A stretch of 64,000 nt of DNA, from the NCBI GenBank assembly GCA_030248225.1, contig JASANE010030088.1:1-64000 (forward strand), read 5' to 3'. A program made the position numbers and the translations under genes. Of this stretch, positions 1 to 11,199 are shown one piece after another. The notes under the pieces were generated by a model. That model had not been told where the DNA came from, did no database searches, and saw only the letters and a program-made list of their open reading frames with translations. Numbering within the stretch: position 1 is the first letter of the stretch; each line of letters starts with the position of its first letter. Source of the stretch: Trileptium ribeirensis. Lineage: Eukaryota > Nematoda > Enoplea > Enoplida > Thoracostomopsidae.

Positions 1-1911
1 TGCGGCAACAAATAGTTGAATTTTACCGCATAACCACTGCAAATAGTTTTTGTTTTAGTTAAATGGTTGTTTACTATCAAGAAGACACTGTACTCAATTA
101 AAGGTCATTGAATCATTATTAGCCTGGCTTTAATGTATTTAGGCTATGAAACGCTTGCAACGATTATTTTCGCTACAAATACACGTTAAACACTATTATA
201 GATTTTTTCATAAAACAGTGAAACAGTGAACCATTATTAAAGAATAGAGTAAAGACTATTATAGTTATACAATCTAAGACGCATAGGTATTTTATAGTAT
301 TTGCCTGAACCCGAGGCTTTTATCTTATTACAAAAAGTATGTTATATTGATGTATAGTCAGGTCAGAAGATTTTACAGCGAATAATTAATGTAAATCGTT
401 TTATAATAATAATTAGAGACCATACATGTTTTATTGGAGGGGAATTTATGCATGAGACTTTTGAAGCCAGCCGCTTCCAATGGATTTGAATGGTTTATAA
501 GATGCCAAAAAAAAAAAACCCAAAAGCTGTATCGTGGTTGCAGAAGAAACAAAGAATTTGATTTAAAATATTGCAGGTCAAAACGTTGTCACGATGACAT
601 GATAAATACTTTATACTGAAACCTTTAGTAAATGCAAATTTTTGACTGAATAAAACTTTGAACAGGCACAACTATTTTCTATTGTCCCGTGAACTTTGCA
701 TGCCGGACAAATTTTTCAAGTAAATATAAAACGTCTCTTCACGATATTTTAAACCCATTAACAATCTACGAAGTGAACCCTACTTGAGCACTTAAAAAAT
801 ATGTTATCAGTTTGTATACGGCAACTCTGGAATCCAAAACCCAAGTCCCCTATGAAGTTTCCATCCCCCTAGAAGATGCGCAATCCTTGATGGTCGGCGC
901 AAAAGGTCTTATTGACTGGAATATACATTTCATATGAAAACTAATGAGTATGAGAATGTAGATAAACATGAGAAATGATGCTTATACTGGCGCAGCCGTA
1001 GAGCCGCCTCGCAAGCTGATACAATAAAAGATCTTAGTCAGTCAGTATGCATTTATCAATAGCGGAACAGGAAAAATACAATAGTAGCTTGTAATAAGCC
1101 TTTTCTAAATATGTTTTATATGCATTACAAAAGCAGAAAGTGAATGTGGCAGTGAAAGTAAACAAATACTGGCACAATGTCCACGGCGCCGTTTTAATTT
1201 AGTAACAGTGAAACGATGCTCGGATTACACGACACCAATCGCCTTTAACCTGGTCCAAATTGAAATGGAGAAGCCTAAGGGTTTTAGATTTATCGTAATC
1301 CTACTTTTAATCGCATTTTTGAACCTAAGTGGTCACTCTAATATGATGTTAAGACACGATGATAGTGGATTCCGTTGTAAAAAATGTTATTCTTTAATTT
1401 TGCTTTGTTAAATACTAGCGGTACGTCGTGTATCGTTTGTGGTCAAGCTCTTGAAGACCACTTGGTGGTTTGGTAAACATGACCACCCCACCCATGTTTT
1501 CGACAACCGAATTTACTACCAGTTTTTTAACCACAAATTTACGCTGAACTTAAATTTTTTGGTCAAACATTTTCCTTTAGATAATTTTCGACAATTTGAA
1601 GGTCCAAGAAGGTGGTGTTATGGATTTGGTGCTAGTGAGGTGGTAGATTTTAGTGGTCCAAGAACATGGGTAAGGATATGTTGTTGTTCAAAAACCTGGG
1701 GTGAAAATTTTGGTGTTTTTAGGATATGATTGAACAGTCATTTTATGTCCCCAAGTACTTGGTCATAATCTTGGGCTAGGAGAGATAGTAAATTCAAAAC
1801 CGAAACGTCATGTACCGCAGGATTAACAAAGCAAAGCTGAAGAAATCTACACTCTTCTGCAAATCGTTTATGATCGGCTCTGATGATGTAATTTTATACT
1901 TGAGTAAACTT
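1..1911. other. Mirrored 5' flank of transporter gene, no gene seen
   Basis: This is the reverse complement of the ~1.9 kb upstream of the transporter start codon at 20745. I see no conserved coding sequence. Short open frames here lack codon structure and are not conserved in the mirror arm. 1440-1740 holds repeated words such as tggtccaagaac and ccacttggtggtt, suggesting a small degraded repeat. Confidence 0.6.
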
Positions 1912-3743
1912 AAGGTGACTTCGCCAATAATCCTATTTTGTCATTACCAGACCGAATCGCAAACCATTGCTGCGGACAAACGCTTAATTTTATTTGGTTT
2001 TTCGCTAACCGAAAATTGGCAACATCAAATTAAAGTTGCAGAAGTTTGACTTTGGATTTAAATAGAATTTCGGCGATTTCGATTTGCAGAAATTTTGTTA
2101 CCTAGAATGTTAATCATTTAAATCTGTATTATTCAGTGTTCGCGAACAAATTTAATGCAAAAGTAACGTCACAATCTAGTCGACAAATTTCCGTCTCAAA
2201 AATTTGGTATTATTTTACCGAATTTTTGCGAACACAAAATGGTTAGATTTCAATCGCTAGCGGTGTGTTCCGAAACAGTTTTAACGCCAAATTTCAGTTG
2301 ACAAAAAGTTTTCCGTAACAAATTTTTTGCACAAAAATACAAAATAGAATGGTTGGTAGGGCGAATTTCAAGTTTACCGCGCGCATGAATCCTTTCCAAA
2401 TGTCGTGTTTCGAAAACGAAGGCCAACAATACAGTCGATTTTCGACCGTTTTTGGGGGAAGCGAATTTTTGGACGTGTGCAATTTGCGTATAAATTTTAG
2501 TCCACGTCACTGCCATGGGCCTGACGTTATATCCTCAGCAAAAACAACTTAGTGCGAAAAGTTCGGCGTTTCAACTCTCGTACTAGGGCTTGGGTTAGTA
2601 GAAGGCCTTCAGTGGAATCTAAGGCTAACGCTTTATGCATGGTATATTGAAGACGGCATAGCATGCGTTTGCTGGCTGGTTTGAAAGGTTGCACTGACCA
2701 ATTTTTTATTTATGAAAGTTTTACAAGTGCATTCTAAAACTACTTATTTGTAAAACACTATTTAGAAGATTTTTAACGAATGTATTTATTAACAGTAACT
2801 CATTTGGCGCTAATTGTAGATAATTGAAGGTTTTGGAAGTATTTTATCTGTTTTCAAAAGTATTTTCAGTTATTTTTTCAGGGGCGAACTCTTCCTACCA
2901 TATTCTGGGCTACGAAAAAATATACTTTTTGTAGACGATTGATCCAAATAGACACATTCAGGCCTACGTTATGCAATTATGTTCAAACCTATACAGCTAA
3001 ACTACTCTTTGTAGGAACAGTGGAATAGGAACAAAGGCAGAATTTATATAATATTCTGTCGCTTTACATTTAGAAGATGTACTGTTCCACCAATGTTGTA
3101 CAGAATAACAAACTGACTTAATTAAAAAAACGCTCTGATCACTGATATTATTCGATGCGATAGAGAAAGAACGGTTATTCAATCGGATGCAATAGCTTGT
3201 TGTGTTTATATTATTAATGCTTATTTTATTTAGTTTTGGTGCAGAATCGGTGTCACAGAAGGGGCGGCAGCCCGACCACCCCATGCCAGACCTACTCGTG
3301 GCAGATATTGCAGAAAGTCTTTATTAGCTAATACAGGACCTTTTATTAGTAGTAATACTATAGGGCCTTGCATAACACAGTGCTATGCGATTGAAATTAT
3401 CAATATTGCGAGTGCAAAATTTTTGGAAATGTTCGTAATTTTTGAGAACAAAAATTTGTCGACTTTCAATTTAAGTGAGTTTTGTTAGTGAACATCAAAA
3501 GCTTAGCTATAGGATCGGTTTGCTTGTGATGTCACTATTACCTTAAAATTTGCTCGCGAACACTAAAAAACTTATGCAAACTTGATATAAATTTAGCAAA
3601 ACATTTTAGCAAATTGACAACGGCCAAAATTCTGTTCGAGTATGAAGTGCAGTTTCGTATGAAATGCATCTATACTTTTACTAACAAGTGTTTGTGAGTC
3701 GATATCAGCGATTCCAATATAGGATGGTTGGGGGATCACCTAA
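1912..3743. mobile_element. Fold-back repeat element, left-arm copy
   Basis: The ends are inverted repeats of about 375 bp. The left end starts taaggtgacttcgccaa and the right end finishes as the complement of taggtgatcc-cgccaacc. Shared internal words in inverted orientation include the gtgttcgcga...aaatttaa and gtcgacaaattt blocks. No transposase frame is visible in the ~1.1 kb middle. Probably a non-autonomous DNA transposon. Target-site duplications were not resolved. Confidence 0.65.
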
Positions 3744-3949
3744 AAATTGTTCACGATAATATTTGACTACTTAAAGTGCTAGAATAATTTGCAAGTAGAA
3801 ATTGGAAAATTTGTATGTCTACACAAGCATCCTGTGAATAAGTTTTTAGCACCTGTTTATTTTCAATACATGATGAATGTGAAATACAAAATTTCATCAT
3901 CGATATGTGGCACATGGCGTAAGTAACATTGAGGGGCGTTACGTTATAG

Positions 3950-4090
3950 CGTAAAACACCAGCTTATATAAGATTCGGGGGCGTTAGCCCCTGACTTAGT
4001 CTTAGGCTTAGTATATGTCTCATATAAAAGACATTAGCTTAAGCTAAGGCTTAGCTTAAAGCTCAGCATATCGAGAACGGATATTCATTT
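3950..4090. repeat. Short self-complementary GCTTAAG-type repeat, left arm
   Basis: The stretch contains repeated and inverted copies of cttaagctaagg and ggcttag around a gggggcgttagcccc hairpin. The mirror is near 16670-16800. A TTAGGC word occurs by chance within it, but there is no telomeric array. Confidence 0.45.
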
Positions 4091-4307
4091 TTATTTACGC
4101 CACTCAGGGTTAACTGCTGCACATTATTTTGAACTAACAAAACAAACATCCATGAGGTATTCTATTTATTGATCGATAGCAAAGATTTGTTTGAGCTGCA
4201 TCAGTCCGGCGGAAAGAGGCAACCGAATTACTGGACGCAGCACTAGAGAAGCTGATGGCATGACCAACCTGAGCGTAGACCTTATCACCGTTGCAGCGTT
4301 TTTCTCT

Positions 4308-4393
4308 AGCTGCGTTCACAAGCCAAAATTTTCGCCAACTTTGGGTTATTCATATGAATTTTTGAGAAAAAATTTTCACGTGTGAACGCAGCT
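4308..4393. mobile_element. Mini-MITE, left arm (86 bp)
   Basis: A very short TIR element. It begins agctgcgttcaca and ends tgtgaacgcagct, with an A/T-rich middle carrying ttttgagaaaaaatttt-like words. The terminus resembles those of larger elements in this window (gttcac core). No clean target duplication was seen. Confidence 0.65.
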
Positions 4394-4717
4394 TTGCTGT
4401 GTGAGCTCCAATTATAAAATTAATTAATAAAAAACATAGATCGTCTGTAGCAGGTATCCAGAAAATGGATAAATATGGCTAGCTGCTTTTTAAAAGTATA
4501 TGCACAAAATTTGACATTGAAAAATTTGTGCACATTATTGTCAAGTTGCCCCATTTATGTTGGGTTTTTCCAAAATTGACATATTTCGCGGCCCTTTCTA
4601 GTTTTGACAAAAATTTGCCGATAGGTTCATTGACTGCATACTTTTTTTTTGAAATTTCCGATATATATGTAAGACTAAATATAAGTTTATACTAGTTATG
4701 CTGGGCTCAATCAATTG

Positions 4718-5188
4718 TCAATCATCATCTTTGCAATCATTATCTTTATGTTCATCGTTTGGCGCAATATCGTTAGAATGTCGAGCCCAACATTGAACTT
4801 CCGCAGAACCCCAAATATTGAATACTACCAGCGGAGCAAATACAAGGGCAGACATTGCATAAAATACACGATCCCATTCTTCCTTTGTATTATTAACCAC
4901 CACATGACCAATTGCTATCGGTGCGATTATTGTTGAAGCAGCAACTAACATGTACGACAGACCACATATGGTCCCGGTATACGGCGGTGCTATCGATACG
5001 AGCGTAACTAGCGAACCAGGAATATGGAACCCGGCAAAGCCATAGGACAATATAAGAAAAGCGGTGGAAAGCATTTGCCGATGATGACATGCTAAAAGTG
5101 TCGGTGCGATCATAAATCCGCCAACACCAATGCACGCTATACTATTGAACATTTTGCACAAACACGTTTTTGAAACTTTGCAATTAAG
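4718..5188 (-). pseudogene. Orphan last exon of SLC17-family transporter (intact frame)
   Basis: Read on the minus strand, this exon follows a tattttcag acceptor at 5189-5197. It is open for 156 codons plus stop in phase 0, exactly like exon 5 of the complete gene at 36912-37394. The protein is close to that exon over its first ~130 residues. It shares the SIAPPYTGTICGLSYMLVA segment, the NNTKEEW loop and the GSAEVQ-WA signature that ends SLC17 proteins (sialin, vesicular glutamate and phosphate transporters). Its C-terminal tail differs and is Asp/Lys-rich. The last two to three transmembrane helices are encoded. No upstream exons are seen between 5190 and the palindrome centre, where a Gypsy element sits, so the gene is cut off. 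I call it a fragment although this exon shows no damage. Confidence 0.75.
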
Positions 5189-5400
5189 CTGAAAATAGAG
5201 CTATTTCGTTCTGTTCAACAGTACAAAAATAGGCGATAAAAATCTTGGTTGAAACGTTGCAATTAAGCTGGAAGCATTGGGGATTTCGTTCGAATCAAAA
5301 CTAACGAAAATAACTATATAAAACGGATGAAACATTGCAATTAAGCTGGAAGCATAGCGATTTCGTTCTATTCGAAGACAAACGAAAATAAGCTAAATGT
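5165..5400 (-). repeat. Triplicated splice-acceptor repeat, left arm
   Basis: Three tandem units of about 80 bp each carry the word ttgcaattaagctg (minus strand: cagcttaattgcaa), followed by a block with gatttcgttc. The unit nearest the exon holds the acceptor used for the transporter last exon. The mirror is at 15360-15560. Confidence 0.75.
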
Positions 5401-6024
5401 AAAATTTGAGTAACCCATGGCAGATTTTAAAATTGACATTCCTTCGTATCTTTAGTATTGGAAATTTATGAAATTTTGAAGCTTGCCGCATAAAAATTTT
5501 GATGGAAAACTGATTAAAGATAATACATTGCCTTTAATAATAATTTAAGAAATCTGTAATGATATTTTAACAGTTAACTGGAAGAAAGTCATAATTCTGA
5601 CATCAAGTGTCATCACGCATATTTGGAAATATGCCGGTCTAAGATTGGTTGCACTTTTGCACAGCTAACTCAATTGAATTACTTTCATGCAAAAGGATAG
5701 CTCCGTTAAAAAATGTAAAATTCCACAGAATGTAGAGAATATAGGCTGGTTCGTAACGAATCAAACAATAACGTGGAACTCAGCACAAATTTATCATCAA
5801 ATATAATCTATCAAGAATGCGGCGAAACAGCAATTCGTCACACAATTATTGAGTTATATATATTTCAGCTGTATCGCGAAATTAAAAAATGTGATTATAC
5901 AATCATTTAATAGCTGAAAATTTATAGACATCTTCAAATCCTGTGCTCATTTTTAAATTATAAGGAATTTAACAATACATAGTTGGTATTACGCATGAGC
6001 ATCGGGTAGTAAATCGCTACCATA
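5401..6024. other. Spacer, left arm, nothing recognised
   Basis: AT-rich sequence between the acceptor repeat and the Gypsy 3' LTR. No coding or structured repeat is evident. Mirrored at about 14701-15360. Confidence 0.5.
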
Positions 6025-6302
6025 GATCAACTTTGCTTGCGCTGTGACCATAATGTAAAATATAAACCAACGTTGGATATGTAACGAATCCTTGAATAGA
6101 ACAGAACAGAGAGATGAGCTTGGGAAACCTCGTGTTACATATTCAGGAGGCTCCCACACAGCCCGATACAATGATTGCATCAGGAAATTACGTCATACGC
6201 ATGAACTTCACTATATATAGATCATACATTGCATCATCTTGGTTTAGCTAGCTAGCTCTATCATCCATTTGTTCATTTTCGTTTCACGCGATAGCCCCGA
6301 CA
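6025..6302 (-). repeat. 3' LTR of left-arm Gypsy element
   Basis: On the minus strand it starts TGTCGGGGCTATCGCGTGAAAC just after a purine-rich ggtgggaag. It is diverged from the 5' LTR but collinear with it through the gctagctagc, gatgatgcaat and ctgtgtgggagcc words. Confidence 0.65.
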
Positions 6303-6319
6303 TCTTCCCACCAACAAGA

Positions 6320-9300
6320 AAAGACTTTTCTTCCTGGTTGCTTCTGATCCTCTGACCCGTCGTCGACATGCTGTGCACGTGACTACGCGGTGTTATCGCC
6401 TGGGGTTGTGTCGGCCACATTGGTCCGCGGATTTGATAGCTTGGACTGAAGCGGTTGACTTTGCTCCCCGGCCGCAGCCTCGGATTGCGAATTTGATTGA
6501 GCATTTGTATTTTCAGTGGTATGATGTTCATCTCCAGTTTATTCGTCTTCTTGCGCACAGTAATATGGTATAATTGTGCACAGTTGGCCGACATGACGTC
6601 GCCAGGTTGGGCCTTTATGGAAAACACAGAAGTTGAGACTTCGAGGACGGAAGACTTTGGTGACAATGGCAGGAATCCATGGAATACCTTTGGCCCGTCG
6701 AAGCCCGCAGTACAGTACAATAGCATTTGGTTCCCAGCTTGTAGATGCTTTTACTGAGTCCTTGTTCGAACTTCGGTTTGCCTGTTCATTGTCGTCCCTG
6801 AGCCAAGGGTGGCGGTGAAGGGATCAGCACATCGATTCGCGTTCGGATTTGGAGGCCATTGTGCACTTCGCCGGTGTCCAACGATATTGCATTAAGAAAT
6901 CTTGAGCCTATTGCTCGGGAGGTTGACTGGATTTCTTTAGTGCTTGCTTGAATGTTTGAACCAAGAGTTTCGCAGCACCGTTGGTTTCAGAGTGATGTGA
7001 TTACCCGTGTAGTGGGCGACCTTATGGAATGGATGGTCGGATATTTTGAGTAAGCATCTGCGAGAATTAGCCAGTTGGTCCCAAATAAATAAATCGCATG
7101 GTCCAAATGATCCGATGTTTTTCTATTAGCGCCCATGGGTGATTTGGCGCGGCTTGATTTGGTGCTAATCACACGTTGCACATATTTGGCAGAGATTGAA
7201 GATATCGCTGTCCATACGACGCAAATAGACGACGGATCGTGTCAGTTTCATCCGTTGTATGCTAAATTATCTATAGCAATATAAATCAATGACATCAAAC
7301 CGTAATGCCATTGGGACGACCAAATAGACGAAGGATCGCGTCAGTTGTTTCATCCGTTGCACGCCAAATTATCTGTGGTAAAGTAAATCAAGGACATCAA
7401 ACCGTAAAGCCATTTGGAAGACCAAAAGATTGCCGTCGAATATGCAGCCATCAGCCACAGATAGTGAACTTGAGTGTCGCCAGAAATCTTGGGTGATTTA
7501 TGAAAAATCCGAACCGCCGCTCAACGATCCATCCCGGGAACGCCCTTCTCTGGTGTGTCGCATTTCCAGAGGTAGAACCGGGTCCGCAGTGGTTGCCTTG
7601 ACCACCACCTGATTGCCTGCTGATCGCAGCCGGCTACCAATTGTGCAGACTGGTAGACGTAACCATAAGCAGATTTGATCCTGAAGGGAAGGTGTTGTAG
7701 GAGAACACCACGATGTGTGCTGAGAGCTAGCATTTTTTACTCTCGGGCCACAGCTCGATTTGGTTGTACGTGTCGGTCGGTGAATACATAACGACCGCCC
7801 AACTTCCGCATCAAGTCCTCTAGAATCGGGATCGGTTGCCGGTGATCTCCGAGTTGAGAATCAACCGTCATCGAATAGTCACCGCATACCAGGATGCTGC
7901 ATTTTGCTTGAATGTGCTTTCGGATGGGACGACTGGGGTACCGTATCTGTTGAAACTCGTAAGTTTCAGACACCCCGGGCGATACCGGCCTCGTACGCTG
8001 ATTGATGTCGTCCATGCTTGCTAGGGGAACCGAAATGGTTTGCAGGCAGAAGACTGTGTTCGAGTCTGGCTTGAATTGAACGTCTAGTTGCACGCCCTTG
8101 AGGCAACCCCACTCGGCTTCGAATAGATACAGAATCACCGCTTACCCCCTGTCAACAGGCCCCTTGTAGCCCACCGAATTGTGGGAGGACCGGTTGAATG
8201 TTCCTCATGCCCCAGGTATCGGATTGATTCGTTTTGTATTGCAAGAGCAACGTGACATCGATCCACAGGGCCATGATACCATTTCGTCTGATGATGTTGA
8301 GGTGACCTTTTGATTACACGGTAAACAAAATCGTTCTGTTTGGGGATTGCAACGGTAGTCTCAAACACGTCTTTGACTGAAAGGGGATTGCCTGTCGCTG
8401 CTTCGTACCTATGGATTGTCGGCTAGAGGTCCGGATGACCGATGTGCCCCCATACTTGCTCGATACAGAAGTTATCACCAGCGCCTGTGTCCACCTCGAA
8501 AACAAACGGAGACCCGTTGACAAAGATGGGTTGTTGCAGTTGAGGACCCGAGTTGACCACTTTGATCGTATCGATTGTGAGGATCGACTTGACCTCTCAT
8601 GCTCCTTTCCGTGGAATACTCCTCTTTTTCGTGAGGCAAACAGTTTCCAAGAGATCTTTGATTCGCAGTAGAAGCACCTACTTTGTTTGTAGAGATATTC
8701 GTCGCCCCGGTGATCGTTGCTTCCACAGCGCCCACAGGTGCACATTGGGAAGGATAGTTTTGACCCGGAATTGTACGCGGAAAGAGCTTTCTCTCGACCA
8801 CGGCTCGCCTTGGACTGTTCCGACTTAATGCGCGGCACCGTATTCGAATTTGACCCGTGGACAGTTTCTTTTGCATCCCTTGCGGCATCTTTTATTTTCG
8901 CTGTGCGATTGAAATGGCCTATGCCAACACGTCATCGCGAACTTTAAACAGCGATTTGAGGACGGCTTCGTTGCACGCCGAACAGATAAATCTTGTGCGG
9001 AAAGCCTCGTCCTGCGGTTCTTTGGTATAGGGGAAGTCGCATGTGATCGAATATTGTATAATGCCTGCTGCCAATTCTTAAATCGTCGCCCCGGGCCTCT
9101 GTTGCGTCTCGAAACAGAACTTAAAGCAGTCGCGGACACTTGCGTCAGGTCGAATTGATCGCTCAAGAACTCGGCAATTTCGTTGATCATCAGTTCATTG
9201 ATATCTATCGGAGGGGACTGCAGTATTGACATATTGCCCAGAGTTTTGTATCCGACTGAAGATTGATTGGTTAGGAACACTGAGCCTGTCTTCCAGTTGG

Positions 9301-9600
9301 AATCGACTGAGTCCCCACGAAAGTATTCAACTGGGCCCAGTTGTTCCGTAATCCGGATGTCAAATCGAAATGGGCAAACGCGGATATGGACACTTGACTC
9401 GATTCGGGGCGGCTTGAACTGCCGAGGGACTCGACCAACCAGTGGTTTTCCTCTTGAAGCAGGGCTATTTGCTCTTGGTGCTGCCGTTGTTGACTTTCCA
9501 GCTCCTGCTGAAACATCTACATCATCTGCCTGATCTCCGACATGATGAAGCAGAGAAATAATTAGAACTCAATCGACAGTCTTGAAGAAAACTAGTTGAA
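6320..9600 (-). pseudogene. Gag-pol remains of left-arm Gypsy element
   Basis: Several minus-strand frames together give an interrupted gag-pol. Near 9270-9520 is a Gln-rich, coiled-coil-like gag start. Near 8660-8750 is a zinc-knuckle region (first knuckle C-x2-C-x4-H, with Tyr where the last Cys is expected, followed by an RCFYC second knuckle that runs into a frame break). At about 8477-8492 is the aspartic-protease motif DTGAG, in an uninterrupted stretch that includes FVNGSPFVFEV. Near 7790-7880 is reverse transcriptase around CGDYS and the HRQPIPILEDLMRKLGG block, continuing to an LALSTHRG-like block near 7720. Integrase follows: a C-x2-C zinc-finger part near 7170-7240, the first catalytic Asp in ADAYSKYP near 7040-7060, and a C-terminal part (QIRTRIDVL, about 6820-6860). 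The rest of the integrase core is largely missing. The element cannot encode a working polyprotein. Confidence 0.75.
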
Positions 9601-9634
9601 GCATCGATGAATTGGTGATAGAAAAAAACTGATC

Positions 9635-9907
9635 GCCACTTCACTCTGTTGAGACTAGGGTGTAAAATATAAAGTAATGTTTAATATGGAAGGAAACCAT
9701 GAATGGAACAAAACAGACATGAACTTGAAGAGCCGTCTGTTAAAAACTCTGGACATGGGCCCACACAGTTCGACGCAACGATTGCATCATAAATTTGGGT
9801 CATACGCGTGAACGTCACTATATAGATCATATAATGCATCATCTTGATTTAGCTAGCTAATTGCATCACGTGTTTTGTTCATCTTTGTTTCACAGGATAG
9901 CACGACA
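9635..9907 (-). repeat. 5' LTR of left-arm Gypsy element
   Basis: On the minus strand it starts TGTCGTGCTATCCTGTGAAAC and shares with the 3' LTR the words gctagctaa, gatgatgcat, tgatgcaatc-ttg and ctgtgtggg, ending around tttatattttaca. The inner end is uncertain to some tens of bases, and no primer-binding site was identified with confidence. Confidence 0.65.
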
Positions 9908-10341
9908 AATTGTTTCGTAAGCTGCTGTATCTACTCAAATTTATGTGTCTTCGACGTCCAGATTAGGTACCCAAATCTGTAAATAAGGCTCGTAGGTTGG
10001 AATGCTGCCTGGCTAAAAGAAATCTTTCCTTCGGCCTACTGTACAATAAAGCGAGCTAATATGCACATGGTGTCGCAGAAAAAAGGTATAAAAAGCCACA
10101 CAAGGTCAAATGTCTTGTACATACTGAGCCACACGGCTATACGACCAAAATACAAGTTCGGACATGACAAGGAAAAGGTGTCGTTATAGAAAATATATAA
10201 TACTATAATATATATTTTCTATTATGGTTCAATAAAAATATTACTGTTCGCTTTACTCTGAACTTTAATTCTGCAAAAAACCAGTTTTACCATTCAGTTC
10301 CTCAACTTAAAATGGGCACGAACATACACATGCTCTTGCGA
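9908..10341. other. Innermost left arm, no gene seen
   Basis: Sequence between the Gypsy 5' LTR tip and the palindrome centre. It holds a TATA-like ggtataaaaagcc near 10085 and the AT-only palindrome at 10186, with no coding signal. Mirrored at 10356-10796. Confidence 0.5.
10186..10222. repeat. AT-only short palindrome, left arm
   Basis: A ~37-bp near-perfect inverted repeat made almost only of A and T, starting atagaaaatata and ending tatattttctat. It lies about 120 bp from the centre of the giant palindrome. The mirrored copy is at 10474-10513. Confidence 0.75.
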
Positions 10342-10355
10342 GTTGTATGCAACGG
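10342..10355. other. Palindrome spacer (14 bp)
   Basis: The centre of the palindrome is a 14-base spacer that itself contains a 4-bp self-complementary stem (gttg/caac around a tatg loop). The arms abut almost perfectly on either side (ctcttgcga / tcgcaagag). Such a small loop would let the sequence extrude as a hairpin or cruciform. Confidence 0.9.
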
Positions 10356-10473
10356 TCGCAAGAGCATGTGTATGTTCGCGTCCCATTTTAAGTGAGGAAC
10401 TGAATGGTAAAACTGGTTTTTTGCAGAATTAAAGTTCAGAGTAAAGCGAACAGTAATATTTTATTGAACCATA

Positions 10474-10513
10474 ATAGAAAAATATATATTATAGTATTAT
10501 ATATATTTTCTAT
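10474..10513. repeat. AT-only short palindrome, right arm
   Basis: Mirror copy of the AT-only palindrome at 10186-10222, a few bases longer. It could form its own hairpin. Confidence 0.75.
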
Positions 10514-10796
10514 AACGACACCTTTCCCTTGTCATGTCCCGAAACTGTATTTTGGTCGTATAGCCGTGTGACTCAGTATGTACAAGACGCAGTTTGACCG
10601 TGGCTTTTTATACCTTTTTTCTGCGACACCATGTGCATATTAGCTCGCTTTATTGTACAGTAGGCCGAAGGAAAGATATTCTTCTAGCCAGGCAGCAGTC
10701 CAACCTTGACGAACCCTTATCTGCAGATTTGGGTACCTAATCTGGACGTCGAAGACACATAAATTTGAAGTAGATACAGCAGCTTACGAAGCATAT

Positions 10797-11075
10797 TGTC
10801 GTGCTATCCTGTGAAACAAAGATGAACAAAACACGTGATGCAATTAGCTAGCTAAATCAAGATGATGCATTATATGATCTATATAGTGACGTTCACGGGT
10901 ATGACCTAAATTTATGATGCAATCGTTGCGTCGAACTGTGTGGGCCCATGTCCTGAGTTTTTAACAGACGGCTCTTCAAGTTCATGTCTGTTTTGTTCCA
11001 TTCATGGTTTCCTTCCATATTAAACATTACTTTATATTTTTACACCCTATTGTCAACAGAGTGAAGTGGCGATCA
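10797..11075 (+). repeat. 5' LTR of right-arm Gypsy element
   Basis: Starts TGTCGTGCTATCCTGTGAAAC and runs to about the tacaccctattgtcaaca region; the end is approximate. Mirror of 9635-9907. Confidence 0.65.
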
Positions 11076-11199
11076 ATTCTTTTTCTATCACCGATTCATC
11101 GATAGTAACTTCAAGCTAGTTTTCTTCGGAGACCTGTCGATTGAGTTCTAATTATTATCTCTGCTTCATCATGTCGAAGAGATCAGGCAGATGATGTAG

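Larger units (their letters stand above)
6025..9907 (-). mobile_element. Ty3/Gypsy-like LTR retrotransposon, left arm
   Basis: A decayed element of about 3.9 kb with LTRs at both ends. Minus-strand order is 5' LTR (tip at 9907), gag, zinc knuckle, protease, reverse transcriptase, integrase, polypurine-like ggtgggaag, 3' LTR (tip at 6302, other end about 6025). It is shorter than typical full-length Gypsy elements. I see no clear RNase H between reverse transcriptase and integrase, and no envelope gene. The LTRs have diverged, so the insertion is old. It lies where the upstream exons of the truncated transporter would be expected. Confidence 0.8.
1..10341 (-). repeat. Left arm of giant palindrome
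   Basis: This stretch is the reverse complement of 10356-20744. Anchors checked by eye are position 1 against 20744, the transporter last exon (4718-5188 against 15540-16014), the Gypsy LTR tips (6302 and 9907 against 14421 and 10797) and the centre at 10341/10356. In a sampled ~400-bp stretch (about 2120-2540 against 18220-18620) the arms differ at several percent of positions, by both substitutions and small indels. The right arm is 48 bases longer overall. The arm may continue beyond the left edge of the window. Confidence 0.95.

Noticed and set aside
8314..9533. Plus-strand open frames opposite the Gypsy gag/protease region
   Set aside because: Antisense shadows: the minus strand carries the zinc-knuckle and protease motifs.
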